Shown here: piece by piece, positions 45,641 to 57,695 of the stretch
Layout: every line of letters begins with the position of its first letter
Position numbering within the stretch: position 1 is the stretch's first letter
From: Zanthoxylum bungeanum
Lineage: Eukaryota > Streptophyta > Magnoliopsida > Sapindales > Rutaceae
Length of the DNA stretch: 64,000 nucleotides
Assembly: GCA_019454045.1 (NCBI GenBank)
Contig: SKCR01006517.1
Coordinates: 214,001-278,000 of the forward strand
Direction of reading: 5' to 3'
Notes under the pieces: generated by a model
The model's database searches: none
The model's input: the letters and a program-made list of their open reading frames with translations, nothing else
What the model was told of the DNA's origin: nothing
Position numbers and translations under genes: made by a program

Positions 45641-46480
45641 ATTTCTCTGAGAGTGTTAACAACTTTAAATCTATCCCAGTAGATCTTTATTCCTAGAATA
45701 AATGTTGTTTCTCCCAAGAATTCTACGGAGAATTTTCATGAAAGCCAAGCTTTCACTGATTGTAATATGGGAATATCATTTCCAAGAAATGACATATCAT
45801 CATTATTTAGGACATTCATTGTTAGTGCGCTCCCACTAACCTCCTTATATACACAAGAATCATATGCGTTTTGAATCAAATCATACACCATTATGATTAC
45901 ATCAAAATGATAGTTCCAAGAACCTAATGCTTGCTTCAATCCAAACATGGATCGAATAACCTGTAAACCTTGTTTGCTAGTTTTGGTACGATAAAACCGT
46001 CAGGATGTTATAAACATCCTCCAAAGAGGTTTCCGTTTAAGGAAAGCGATTTTGACGTTCAGCTGCCATTTTTCATAAATGAAACATGTATGTCTTCCTT
46101 GAAGACTTATATAGTACGTCAAGATTTCGTTGTAATCAACACAATATTGATAACGATACCTTTCCGCTACAAGCCTAGCTTAGTACGTTGTTATGTTGCC
46201 ATCCATGTATGTCTTCCTTGAAGACTTATATAGTACCAATAGGCACAATGTCTTGCGGTACAACAACTAATGTCCAAAAATAGTTGATATACATGGAATC
46301 CATTTCAGACTCATGGCACTTTGCCGTAATAGGGAGTCGATACCTTGTATCACTTCCTCATACGTAGTCAGTTCGTATTCCTCAATAAGATTGACATCTT
46401 TATGAGGTGAGATCAGAAACCCATACCTAGGTTATTTTATGATATTCTCCGATCTACACAGTTCTTGTGTATTAGAAGAT
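45641..46480 (-). pseudogene. Copia C reverse transcriptase relic
   Basis: The minus-strand open run 45948-45736 reads MFGLKQALGSWNYHFD, DSCVYKEVSGSALT and then NNDDMSFLGNDIPILQSVKAWLS. The catalytic YVDD position is NNDD here, so the aromatic-x pair is lost though both Asp remain. The RT start lies near 46230-46340. Between them a 33 bp copy of downstream sequence replaces part of the expected domain (46085-46117 and 46204-46236). Confidence 0.8.
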
Positions 46481-47420
46481 TACTGGTACAGTTTCATCCT
46501 TGATGAACTGTTTGTGTTTCATTAAGGACTTGGTGCCTTGAACAGTATAACTCTGATTTTCATCAAGTTTTACTATCCTCCCACTTACCACTGCATATCG
46601 GTATTCCTCTTAGGAAAATCGCATGGTGAGCAACAATTACATTGTTCTCAAGTGAGTTGTATAAGTACTATACTTTGGTTTCCCTTGGATAACCTACAAT
46701 TGGCACTTATCCAGTTTGGGTTCTAGTTTGGTATCATCCAAACGTATGCCCAGCATTCCCAAATCATCAGGAATGAGAAAACCCTGTTTCTTTTCTGTTC
46801 ATATCTAATATGAAATCTGTCAAATAGACTTTCATGGAACCTTTTTCAAAATAAGTATTTCACTGTTAATGCTTATCCCTTTGAAGGAAAATGGTAGCTC
46901 AGAGCGACTCATGATTAACCTTATCATATCCAACAAAATTTGGTTTCTCCGTTCGGACACACCGTCAAATTGACGTGTTCTAGGAGGAGTCCTCATTGAA
47001 AGAATACTACACCCTTTCAAGTATTTGAGAAACTTATTGCTTAAGTATTTTCATCATGGTTTAACCGTGATGGTATAAGTACTTTAGCCGATCTGTTTAT
47101 CTATTTCATGTCGAAACTCTAAAAGTTTCCGATTTGTGTTTCATAAGAAACACATAACCATAACGCGATGCCACATCCATAAAGGTCACAAAATATTCAT
47201 ATCCATCTCTAGCCTCGCTAGACATGGGCCCACTCACGTCACTATGAACAAGGACTAACAGATTGATGACACTTACACTTTTACCAAGTAAAAGGTATTT
47301 TAGGTACTTTACCTAATAAACTAGATTCGTAGACATCATTTGAGTGGAATCAAATCTGTCATAGTATCCACTCTTCAAAAGTGTGGATATATGAGTCTTG
47401 TTTAATATGTCTTAGACAAT
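46481..47420 (-). pseudogene. Copia C integrase relic
   Basis: Minus-strand frame 47020-46832: RQFDGVSERRNQILLDMIRL and IMSRSELPFSFKG, the post-Glu block of copia integrase. Further upstream (47140-47240) are remnants of GPMSS..ARDGYEYF and YGYVFL. The second catalytic Asp block is not readable. Confidence 0.75.
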
Positions 47421-48330
47421 ACTGCCATAATTAAGTTTCTTCTGATAAATCAGTTTAAGCTATTAGTTTGTCATGTTATATGTTTGAGATTTATTTATAT
47501 TCAAAATATAAATACTGTCATTCAAATCTAATGTGTTTATCTCAATATCATCTTTATAAAATAAAACACTTTAGTGTTCTAGAATATAAAGGTATACTGG
47601 CAAAGAGTTATACTTGATATAGAGATAATGTTTCTAGTCAAACTAGTTACATTATAATAGTTTCCTAATTTAAGTACATACCCGAAGAGTAGTTCTTAAA
47701 CTTAGGTATCTACGGTTGAAACAGTGACTATGGTCCCGTTTCCTATTCGCAGAGTAATCTCAATCTGAAGTCAGTATCCTGCTCAAAGCAGATTCTGCAC
47801 ATCAGTATATATATTTATGTACCACTTTTACTATCTAAAATCCAATTTTAATACTATTAGTGAACATGTTTATGACAAACATATTTGAAGTCGGAGCCTT
47901 GCCCTTCTTCAATTCCTTCATGTCTGCCTTGTCCATACGGCAGTCACTCTTCAGTGGCCCCGTTTGCCACAGCTTAGATAGACATCTTGGGATATTTCCT
48001 TTATCCTCCTAGAATATTATAATGATCTTGCCTTTGCCCTTTTCTACAACTCAGAAGCCTTTGGCCAAGCCTTGGCCTTCTAGAATATCGAAGTAGGGTG
48101 CGCCTTGCGCTACTTGCCTTATTGCAAACTTTGGGTTTGTCTCTTTGAGAATGGCCATTAACTCTCCAAGAGTCATTAATTGCAATTTAATACTTCTAAG
48201 ATCTAAGAATAGATCTATGAAGATCCTTCAATTTCTTCATCATACTTTAAGGATCTAATCCTTAGTTCTGATTAGGAAATTAAGGAGTCATATGGACAAA
48301 TATCATGGATTAAGCACTAAAGTTATCATC
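47421..48330 (-). pseudogene. Copia C protease and gag relics
   Basis: Homologous by sequence to copia A 23161-24180. Recognisable minus-strand words include the LGELM..ILKETN-like stretch near 48130-48180 and a GLAKGF and KRAKARSL-like linker near 48010-48080. Protease is too eroded to identify by motif. Boundaries are approximate. Confidence 0.5.
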
Positions 48331-51020
48331 ATATGAATCTTCCAAAGATCATGCTCTACTATTTGCTTAACTCTAGGCTTAGGCCTAATATGTTATTTTA
48401 TCAAATAAAGTAACTTATTAGTTTCCAGGACCATCCTGAAATTTTATTCCCAATTTGAAAAATTAAAGACGTTTAAACACATTTTCCTTTAGATTATATT
48501 TTAAACACTAATCTTCCAAATTTAATCTTGATTCTAATAGTACAATTATTTAATCAACGATTTCAGGTACAATTTAATGCAATGATTACTATAGTCTAAC
48601 TATATAAATAATTACAATTTTATTGGTTAAAATCAAATGTATATTGATTACTATAATCCAATTATATAATCAACTATAAATGATCGGTAATATTCAAATA
48701 TACTGATTACTATAATCCAATTATATAATCAACTATAAATGAAGGGTAAAATGCAAATATATTGATTACTATAATCCAATTATATAATCAACTATAAATG
48801 AAGGGTAAAATTCAAATATATTGATTACTATAATCCAATTATATAATCAACTATAAATGAAGCAGTTTGAATACAATCCAACTATTTAATTAAAACAACG
48901 ATTAAATATTGGTCCAACTAATACTTTAATTTATTTGACGAGATATTTGATATGAGCGCGTATGGCAAGTTATTAAACGAATATTGCAAATTTAATTCTT
49001 GCCTCCCACTATTTTTCGGCGAGCCTCTAACCCTCTGTCGAGTACTCGGGAAACCTTGTTTCCTAGTGGGCTAGGATCCCGTTAAATAACACACAATCTT
49101 GACTTTGGCCAACAAATTGTATGATACTTAACTAGGTAGATCTCTAAAATCAATTGGATCTAATCCAATTCCTAGATTCAGTAGGTGGACGTCCAAGTCC
49201 GAAACATATATCTTATATATGCCAATATATCAATTATATTTTCCTAATCTTTTTCCTATGAATCAACTAAACCTTGGCTTTGGCACAACAAGATTAATGA
49301 TTCCAGTTAAGCGGGACCCATTGACATGGAAAGCTTCGTAATCAATGTCGATGGACAAGAAGTGATCTTGACTTTGGCCAAAAAATCACGACTTGGACCA
49401 GACACCGATATGGAATAAAACTCTCATGATTCAAACACATCCGCAATTGACAAAGGTCTTGACTTTGGCAAAAAAACCAATGCCAACTTTGGATCTTGAG
49501 TAAGAATCACTCAACGGAAGGAAAAACACTTAATATATTTTTGAGGGTTTTTCGCTTGCAAATTGACAACCAATTTATTATCTTTGATTAGGTCTCATCA
49601 TACACCCTTAAGCATGCATTCTAAAAGCATAATAAGGGGTGATAAATAAATAAATTAATAATGATATGCGGATGGATATCTCACAAATTGTTCCTAGAAC
49701 AAATCACTCATTTTCCTCTCCCCGGCTAGAACTATTCTAACTTCTACCCAATAACATAATACAATAAAGAAACCTCATTTACATTGAGGGGAAATGGTGA
49801 GAAGAGAATTACAAAGAGTAAAGAGATAAAAGGTTGGACGCGCGGGTCCAATTTAATAAATTCTAAATTTATTACTATTTCCCAAAATTGCCCTCGCCCT
49901 TCTAATATCCATCCGATATACATTATTCATACAACACATTCATGTATTCATACAAATCATGTTATTCAATCAATCTAATCCAATTAATTAATCTTTGAAT
50001 TAATAACCATCCAATGTTCAAACAACGATTTGATTTGCATGAGTCAAACTCGTTTAAGAATAAATACTCAAAGTAAGTAAATACTAATTCCAAATTTAAT
50101 TCCAAATTAAATATTTACACTTGTTTATAAGCCTTAAAGACTTGGATTCCAAATCCAATCTTAATGTGTCTCAAAGGCCCAATAACATCCAATGACATTT
50201 TAATTAAAGTCCAATGGGCTTTTAATTAATTCTTAAGGCATGGGCTTTGGCCATAATGGGTCAAACCCAAAATGCCAAGGCTCAATAGGAATCACCCTAT
50301 TGCTTATAAATTAATTTAGGCCCAATTAAATTCTTTAAAGAGCCAAGTGATACATTTGGACTTTATGGAATTGGTTTTGGGCCCAATTGGATCCAATCCA
50401 AAAGTCGAAAATCAAACTTAGTCAAACCAAGCCCATTAAGCCCAAATACACACTTTTAGCCCAATTAATAATTAAAGGCTTATTAACATAATTGTAATAT
50501 TCCAAATATCACAATTATTTTAATTAAAGTGTATTAGCCATGATTAATTAATTAAACTCAATATTTCCAAAATACCAATTAACTTAATTAATCATGCTTA
50601 ATCCATCAATTCATGCACAACACAAATTGAAGCCAAAATACATCATTTCATGCTCAACACAAATTGAATCCAAAATTCATCATTTCATGCTCAACATGCT
50701 CTTTGATTTTAACATAAACATTATTGACTTTGATTCCAATCCAATCAAACCAACAATCAACATTTAAACATGCATTTAAACACATTATTTCATGTTACAA
50801 AAATTTAAAAAAAAAAACTGCAGTCCAATACAGTGTATATTCGGCCAAGGGAGCAAATTTTTAATTTTTGATTCATTTGATTTGTTTCAAATCTAATCAT
50901 GCATAACTCTAAGTTATCATATTCTAAGCATGCTCAAAGCATCAATTTGAAAGAATCATGCTCAAAACATAAAAGCCCCAAATTTTAGTCTCATGAACCC
51001 TAAAATTTTCATGCTTAAAA
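48331..51020 (-). other. Long noncoding leader of copia C
   Basis: 2.7 kb homologous to the copia A leader. It contains the 59 bp tandem array (48639-48864) and complement copies of the GGCCAAAGTCAA word (about 49103, 49369, 49460). Its AT-rich stretches include many AATTAAGCCCAA-type words (50150-50520). No gene is supported. Confidence 0.6.
48639..48864. repeat. 59 bp tandem repeat in the copia C leader
   Basis: Four copies of a unit containing CTATAATCCAATTATATAAT and CAACTATAAATGA, beginning CTATAATCCA at 48651, 48710, 48769 and 48828, an exact 59 bp period. The matching place in copia A (about 22720-22880) has only diverged, non-periodic relatives. Confidence 0.9.
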
Positions 51021-51022
51021 TT

Positions 51023-51035
51023 GGCTCTGATACCA
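51023..51035 (-). other. Primer-binding site of copia C
   Basis: The minus strand reads TGGTATCAGAGCC, the exact initiator tRNA-Met type PBS, one base after the 5' LTR end. It is better preserved than in copia A. Confidence 0.85.
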
Positions 51036-51036
51036 T

Positions 51037-52967
51037 TGTTAGTGTTCCTAGAACATGCCAATGATCTAATAAGCATGAAAACATGTTCATAAATTCAAAA
51101 TAAGTTTCGGAATATACTTACAATGAATGGATTTGAGCTTTAAAATTTTGGGAGGAAGATCTCCAAGATCCTTCCTTTGTTGATGATTCCAACTCTTGAA
51201 GTGGTTTCCTATCACCTTAGTTGATTCCTCCAAGTGCTAGCTTTGTTGATTTTGCCAAAAAATCAAAGAGAGGGGAGGCCATAGTTCACGCCCAAGTTAA
51301 GAGGATTTTAGGGTTTTTCATTTTCAAAATGTGTTACAAGTGTGTCAAGTGTGTAGAGAATTAGGTTAGGTAAAAGGTTTTACCATTTTCACCCAAACTA
51401 CGTAGTTGGGTCTTGGTTTTCCAAAAAAAAAAACTATGTAGATAAAAATCAAGTGGTATTGGCTTAAATGCCAACTACCCTCCCAACTACCACATTAAAG
51501 TGGGCCCCATATTTGAATTCAAAATTCAAATGTCTCTAAGAATATTTTCCGCGGCTCGGTTCCGTTTAATCCAATTAAACGAACTTTCGTCGCTAAATAA
51601 TTAAATCTAATTTAATTAAATATCGATGCCTCGCAAATATATTACGAACGTCGTTTACGAATTAATTCTAAATTAATTCATTCTTTCGTATTAAAGTCCG
51701 ACTTTAATTTCGTAATGAAATCCAATTCATTTTAATATATCCGATATATTAATTTTAGCCCATACGAATAAATTAAATAGAAAAATCAAATTTAACTATT
51801 AAATTTATTCTACCAATTAATTCCAAATTAATCGCGTTCTCTCTCTTCCGAACACATTTAACCCAGATTAAATAATACCTCAATTAATCCCAGATTAATT
51901 TTCTCTCTCTTAATTAATCCTAGAATAATTCTAATTTAAATCAACTATCATCGGTGAATCTTTGGGAAGCGACCCAAGAGATCCCTGGATATATTGACAG
52001 TAAATACGGTCATCGGATTATCCAAATACATGTGTTCCTCGTACCACGTGCTTACCGATCTACAAGACATGGTTGGCTTCTAGAAAAGCACCGTGCCTAC
52101 CCAATTCTCCAGAAATATTCTTACAGGAATATATAATCTATGTCAGGCGTAGTATACGTATTATTGCGTATTGCGATCCAGTATCGGGTGTCACGTGCTA
52201 GGCCTGGGGCTGGAATTGTGTCTGCCTCATACGAAGCACATGTCGGATGTCTGGTAACTAGTCCCTATAATCGGATGAACATGACCAAGTCATATCATCC
52301 CGATGACTGCAGTACATAAGAGTACTAGTTCCGTATCCTACGTGACATCATCTCCACTATGACTGGAGTGATACTTCCATCTTGACATCATACCCAATAC
52401 ACTACGATTCTTAATATACCCAGCTGAGGCGTACACATAACCGGTTAAAGCCCTGGATGACCAAAACCAAAGCATATTGATTGTCGCAAGTATTAGCGGT
52501 GCAAGTCTCAGGTTAAGACCAAATACACCTACCCTGATTTCGGACTTCCATAGACACGTAGTCATACTACCAATGGAATTCCGAGGGGTCTATCCAGAGC
52601 GAAGCTATTTCTGTACCATCGGTAAACACAACCTCATATTACACTTGCATGAGTATCCAATACCCATATATATGAGAACTATGCTATTGTGCCCTCACAA
52701 CTCGCACAAGTGTAAAACTAGTCTATTCCGTATTATCGATGTCCAATCTCGATAATACTACGACTAGCGATATTTAATGATTAATCCTTCGAGGACTGAT
52801 ACTGTCTCATATCATCTCAATCCAGGAACTAATCATAAGGACCTCCTATCATTTATATATCTAGGTGATCTAATCACAAATGATAAGAGTGCAATCTCCT
52901 TGTCACTTAGATAATTTGTACAATAATCTGTACAAATAGTGACGCTATGGGTCATAATTGTCCAACA
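51037..52967 (-). repeat. 5' LTR of copia C
   Basis: 1,931 bp, in + coordinates TGTTAGTGTTCC to AATTGTCCAACA. It is close to 43081-45021, perhaps 95 % by eye. In the minus sense it begins TGTTGGACAATTATGACCC, the family signature. Confidence 0.92.
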
Positions 52968-53533
52968 AAACTTCCCCTGCTTCACACCAAACCATGTCGC
53001 CAAATTACGTAGCTATTAGTTAAGACTGCTACACCAACCTCACCTTTGTAAACCAAAAGACATAGTCTGTCATGCAAGAGTTCGTAATACACTCAGGATT
53101 AAGATAAATCCATATATGACCATCTATTAGATCGAAATGAATTTCTTTATAATGATATTATAAGAAAATAATTTTTATCTGGGTCCAGTCCTATATGATT
53201 ACATCATACAAGGTGCCTCCATTCTCATATCTCCACATAGCGATCCTGAATCAAGTTCGCCAATTATAGAATGGACCGCAGCGATAGATAAACCACAAAT
53301 AAAGTACCCGATTTGTTTGCTCTCTATAGACTATTTTATATTACTAACTTCAGACTTAATCCTCTTGTGTATGACACGCATACACTAAGTCTGAAGGCAC
53401 ATGAGTAATCTAAGGTAAACATGATAACATACAATATGCGATATTAAACAAACACTTTAATAAATGAATAATGCTTCATAAAACATAATACTGTTTACAT
53501 TACATGATTCTCTAGCGCATATATCCTAACAAT
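52968..53533 (-). repeat. Copia B 5' LTR, outer part
   Basis: The minus sense starts TGTTAGGATATATGCGCTAG at 53533. It begins in + coordinates with AAACT, the right target duplication of copia C. It abuts LINE ORF2 at 53534. Confidence 0.8.
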
Positions 53534-54800
53534 GGTTACCTTAGTTGGGTTGAAGAGGGTTTAGTTAGAGAGAAATCTCATATTTAGTGTACTCAACCTT
53601 GGGGATCAGAATACGAAGTTCTTTTTCCATGCTATGAAGCATCATCATCGCCATAGTAAGATTACTTTTATTTCTAAGGAGGATGTGACTCGTTTGGAGG
53701 ATGATGTTTTGGTGAGAGAGGAGATTATGTGTCTTTATAAGATTCTTTTGGGGCCTCTGCCTAGTCTGCAGGATATTGATAAGGATAATTTTCATTCCGC
53801 TATTACTAAGTATTTATGTGATGAGTAGAGGGAGATTCTTGTTCAGGAGGTTTCTTATTACGAGATTAAGACTGTTTTCTTTTCTCTGAAGGATAAAAAA
53901 GCTCATAGTCCAGATGAGTTTAATTCGGGCTTCTTTAAAAAGGCTTTGAGTGTTGTGGATGATGATGTCCTTCATGTTATTCATTCTTTCTTTTATTCAG
54001 GGAGACTCTTGAAGCAGGTTAATGCTACGTCTGTTGCTCTGATCTTGAAGATTTCTAACTCCTTTCAAGTTAAGGACTTTCGACCTATTTGTTGCTATAA
54101 CAATATTTACAAGTGTATTGCTAAGCTTATTACTAATCGGATTAAGATTGTTCTTCCTTCAGTGGTCATCACTAATCAATCTACTTTTGTTGTGGGGTGA
54201 CGTAATAGCAAAGATATTTTATTGTGCCAGAAACTGGTTAGGAATTATCATCGAAGTGGCGGGATCCTGATATGTGCTCTTAAGATTAATTTGATGAAGG
54301 TTTATGTTACTATTCGTTGGGATTTATAGTTGAGGTTTTGAGGACTATTGGGTTTCCAAAGAGGATGGTGGGTTGGATTCGAGAGTCCATGACTTCTACT
54401 ATGTTCTCAGTGTCTATTAATGGATAGCTTAATGGGTTTTTCTCAGGGGGCCGTGGTTTACATCAAGGTGATCCTCTGTCTCCTTATCTTTTTGTTTTAC
54501 CTATGGAAGCTCTCATGGGTTTTCTTCGAAATATGGTTCATTGGCGTTGTTCAAAGGATCATCTCACATATTTTTGTTTTGTAGATGACCTGATGATTTT
54601 TTCTAAGGCAGATGCTTCATCGATCTCTTTGATTAGGGATTGTCTTCGGTATTTTATGGGTTTATCGGGTTTGGTTCCAAATCCAACAAAGAGTCATCTT
54701 TTTTCCTCCTATATTTCCCATACTTTTAAGGATCGGTTGCTTCATATTTTGTGTTTCCAGTGCGATATTTGGGAGTTCCCTTGATTTCTACTAAGCTTCA
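53534..54800 (+). pseudogene. LINE ORF2: reverse transcriptase domain
   Basis: Resumes the LINE broken at 18579. It opens with EEGLVREKSHI, then across a frame change LGDQNTKFFFHAMKHHHRHS, the conserved LINE block before RT. Open runs: 53634-53828; 53946-54200 (GRLLKQVNATSVALILKISN, DFRPICCYNNIYKCIAKLI, NQSTFVVG); and 54503-54784 (MEALMGFLRNM, then FCFVDDLMIFSKADASS with the active-site F-x-D-D at 54578-54589). The first catalytic Asp would lie in ALKINLMKVYVTIRWD near 54270-54325, where D-L-x-K-A-Y-D is usual, so it looks mutated. Stops and shifts separate the runs. Confidence 0.9.
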
Positions 54801-55440
54801 GGCCTCAGACTGTACTTCCCTAGTTGAGTGTATTATCGGGCATGCCAAGAGTTAGAGTAGTAGGTTTCTTTTATATACGGGACTACTTCAACTCATCAAG
54901 TCGGTTTTATTCTCCATTCAAGTTTATTGGTTCTCCTTGTTCATTTTTCCTAAGCCTTTTATTATGAAGGTGGAGACGACTCTCAGATCTTTCCTATGGA
55001 AGATTAGTGAGCTTAATTCCTCAAAGGAGAAGGTGGCTTGGTGTAGAGTTTTTTTACCTTTGGAAGAATGGGGTTTGGAGATTAAGAGTTTGGAAACTTG
55101 TAATATAGCAGCCATTGTTAAGCATTTATGGATTCTTTGCTCTGGTCAGGTCTCCTATTGGTTGAATTAGGTTCAGTCTTACCTTCAATGTGGGTGAAGG
55201 ATTTGGAATGTGTCGTATCCTAGAGATTATTCGTGGAGCTGGCGAAAGATTTTATAGCTTTGATCATGGGCTCATTAGAGGAGGAGATTTAGGGTTGGGA
55301 ATGGAGAGAAGGCTTTGTTGTCGTTTGATACCTAGCATCTGTTGGGTCCGATTATGGATACTATGGGTGAGAGAGTCATTTATACTAGGTGCCATGTGAA
55401 TGGGAAGGGATATTGTATGATCATAGGTGGAATGTTTCTG
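54801..55440 (+). pseudogene. LINE ORF2 C-terminal region with zf-RVT-like domain
   Basis: The open run 54937-55170 (LFIFPKPFIMKVETTLRSFL then KVAWCRVFLPLEEWGLEIKS) is the usual post-RT block of plant LINEs. Around 55210-55430, frames give YPRDYSWSWRKIL, a FRVGNGEKALLSFDT trace, LLGPIMDTMGERVIY and GYCMIIGGMF, matching the zf-RVT type C-terminal region. The LINE sequence ends here without poly(A) tail or RNase H and runs straight into gypsy protease sequence. Confidence 0.8.
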
Positions 55441-56334
55441 GCACAACTTTGATTGAGTGGTTGAGGTTAAGTTACTTGAAACACCCTAAGCCTTACCAGT
55501 TTGCAGTGGTTAAATGAATGTTGTGAAATGAATGTGACAAAGCAGTTATTATTAAGCTTTACCATTGGGCCATACACATATGATGTTCAATGTGATGTGA
55601 TACCAATCCATGCAAGACATATTCATTTTTGGCAAATCGAGGCAGTTTGATAATAAGGTTTTTCATGATGGGTTCAATAACAAGTACTCCTTTAAGCATA
55701 AGGGAAAACCCATTACAATATACCCACTTACACTTTACAAGTCAATGAAGATAAGGTTAAGTTGCAACTTGAGCGTGATAAAGAGAGAGTGAAGGAAAAC
55801 ACCACCTTGGGTGAAACTAGTGAGAGTGGTGAGCTAAAGAAGGTAAAGACAGAACCTAATGAGAAAAACAAAGCCAAGGCTGTGAGGGTTCCCAATGTGA
55901 GTGTGATTGAACATGAAGGGGAAACAAAATAGAGAGTAAAAAAGAGTTTCTACATAGGTGAGGGCGAAGCGAGGAAAGTTTTTCAAGGCTAGAAAATTGA
56001 TGCTATTATTAGTCTATAAGAAGCTTCATGTTTATTTTACTAACACTGACCCTCTACTTCTTGTGTCTGTTTCATCTCTTTTGGAGGATTATAGTGACGA
56101 ACTGATAGAGGACATACGTAGTGGGCTTCCACCCATTAGAGGCATTGAGCACCAGATAGATTTTATGCCTGGCGCAGTTATCCCCAATATACCAGCGTAC
56201 AGGAGCAATCCCAAGGAAACAAAAGAAATTTAGAGGCAAGTGTGGGAGTTGATTGATAAAGGGTATGTCACAGTGGCGCCAATTCTTCTAGTTCAAACTA
56301 TGAGTCTCTGTGTGGTGCCAATTCTTCTAGTTCC
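55441..56334 (+). pseudogene. Gypsy protease end and RT start
   Basis: Begins TLIEWLRLSYLKHPKPYQFA. After frame changes come ECCEMNVTKQLLL, FTIGPYTYDVQCDVIP, and FGKSRQFDNKVFHDGFNNKY (ORF 55610-55792), where G-R-P-W-Q-F-D is usual. A charged linker follows (LERDKERVKENTTLGE). ORF 55958-56233 has LPPIRGIEHQIDFMPGA and YRSNPKETKEI, the start of RT, then VWELIDKGYV and a duplicated PILLV stretch. It is interrupted at 56334 by the solo LTR. Stops include TAG in KEI*RQVW near 56231. Confidence 0.85.
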
Positions 56335-57511
56335 TGTAACATCCCACCTAGGCCAGGATGCTACCGGTATGAGACAGGCTAATCTTAGAAGAAAATTCGG
56401 CATGACCTCTACTAAAAGTCACGCAACCTGGATCAAAGTCCAGCACTTCTATACAACCTATAGGGCCCAACACAATATAAAAACTAAAACAAACAACTCA
56501 AGACATAATATAATTGGGCTCTTTGCCTGAAAATACATATAAATAAAAACTTTTACAAACTTAACCTTGTACAATTGTACCATACAACTCAATTACTTAA
56601 CAACCAGACTTATACAACTTCACCCTTGTACTCCCAATACCTGGTGACTGGCTGACTGCAACGCTGCTATCCAACTCCTCAAGCTCTGAAGACTGTGGTC
56701 GACCGATCGGGTCACCAACCTGCAAAACTCAAACACATGCAAAGGCTAAATTCCATTTTATATTAATCTGAACTTTAGTGATCAATCACATATATCAAAA
56801 TCTAATCTATCTTTTCTGATTCCTTATCTATTTTCAAACTTATTACTAGCTACTAGTCTCTCTAACTAACCATACCTGAATTTTAAGTTCTGTTTCCCGT
56901 TATACTTAACATCCATAATGTACTTATTATGTTCCTATATCTCTAGTCATCAAATCAAATTCCATTACGCTTCTGCTGCGCTATCTTGATAACTTATTTC
57001 CTACCTCCTTACTTTTTACAAATAATGTTTGGTTATTTATCATTCTTAACTTTCTTTTATTTTATTGAAATATCATTAAATCAGATTTTAAAGTATTATT
57101 TCCATTCACATTATGTTATCAACTACATATACATGTATCTAAAATCATGTCAGCATGCATTAGTGTCTAATAATACATTTATTCCATGAAAGCATACCAT
57201 GCTACCATGCATTAATAACAACTATATGCATCTCAGATGATCATTAGAATGTATGATTGATATGTCTAATTTATAACTATATTCTATTATAATATGTTAT
57301 GATTTTTAGAAAGCACTTTTCTTGAAAAATAATTTTGAAAAACTCTTCTGAAAACGTCTTTATAAAACTTGTATTTCTGAAGACGCACTTTAAATTTCTG
57401 ATTTTGAAAAACTCTTTCTAAAATCTATTTTCTGAAATCTTGTACTGAAAAGCTGAAATATGGAAACTGTAAACTATGTACAGGAAAAAAATCTGAAATC
57501 TGAAAACTGCT

Positions 57512-57695
57512 CTACGTCCAGGAAACCGACTCAACTGGACGTGTCCGGGAATAATCACCGGGTCTCTGAAACTGGTGACGCCAAGGAAAACTACTCAACT
57601 AGGCATCTCTGAAACTGGTGATGCCCTACGCCCAGGAAAATGACTCAACTGAACGTAGAGCTCTATGTCCAGGAAAACAACTCAACTGGACATAG
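57512..57695. repeat. Four tandem hairpins with a common loop in the solo gypsy LTR
   Basis: Stem-loops: 57512-57543 (arms CTACGTCCAG/CTGGACGTG), 57577-57607 (GACGCCAAG/CTAGGCATC), 57626-57658 (CTACGCCCAG/CTGAACGTAG) and 57663-57695 (CTATGTCCAG/CTGGACATAG, perfect 10 bp). Each loop is 13 nt of the form GAAAxxxACTCAA. Between stems 1 and 4 a T-A pair replaces C-G on both sides. Confidence 0.8.

Larger units (their letters stand above)
43081..52967 (-). mobile_element. Copia C: degenerate Ty1/copia element, minus strand
   Basis: 9.9 kb: 3' LTR 43081-45021, pol relics, gag relic, leader, PBS 51023-51035, 5' LTR 51037-52967. Target duplication AAACA/AAACT (43076-43080, 52968-52972; one mismatch), inside the copia B 5' LTR. 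The reading is the same as copia A and D but with a different LTR 3' half. No open gag or pol. Confidence 0.93.
28409..53533 (-). mobile_element. Copia B: minus-strand Ty1/copia, 3' half lost, hosting two insertions
   Basis: Reading on the minus strand, the 5' LTR runs 53533 to 52968 and 43080 to 41529 (split by copia C). The PBS-like site is at 41527-41514. The leader is split by element X. Then come gag (start 30697), zinc knuckle, protease and integrase down to 28409. RT, RNase H and the 3' LTR are missing. Copia A abuts the break, so B is interpreted as the original host of A, with its 3' half lost in a later deletion. LINE ORF2 sequence lies at 53534 on the right and at 18579 on the left of the whole complex, so B had inserted into LINE ORF2. 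Confidence 0.8.
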
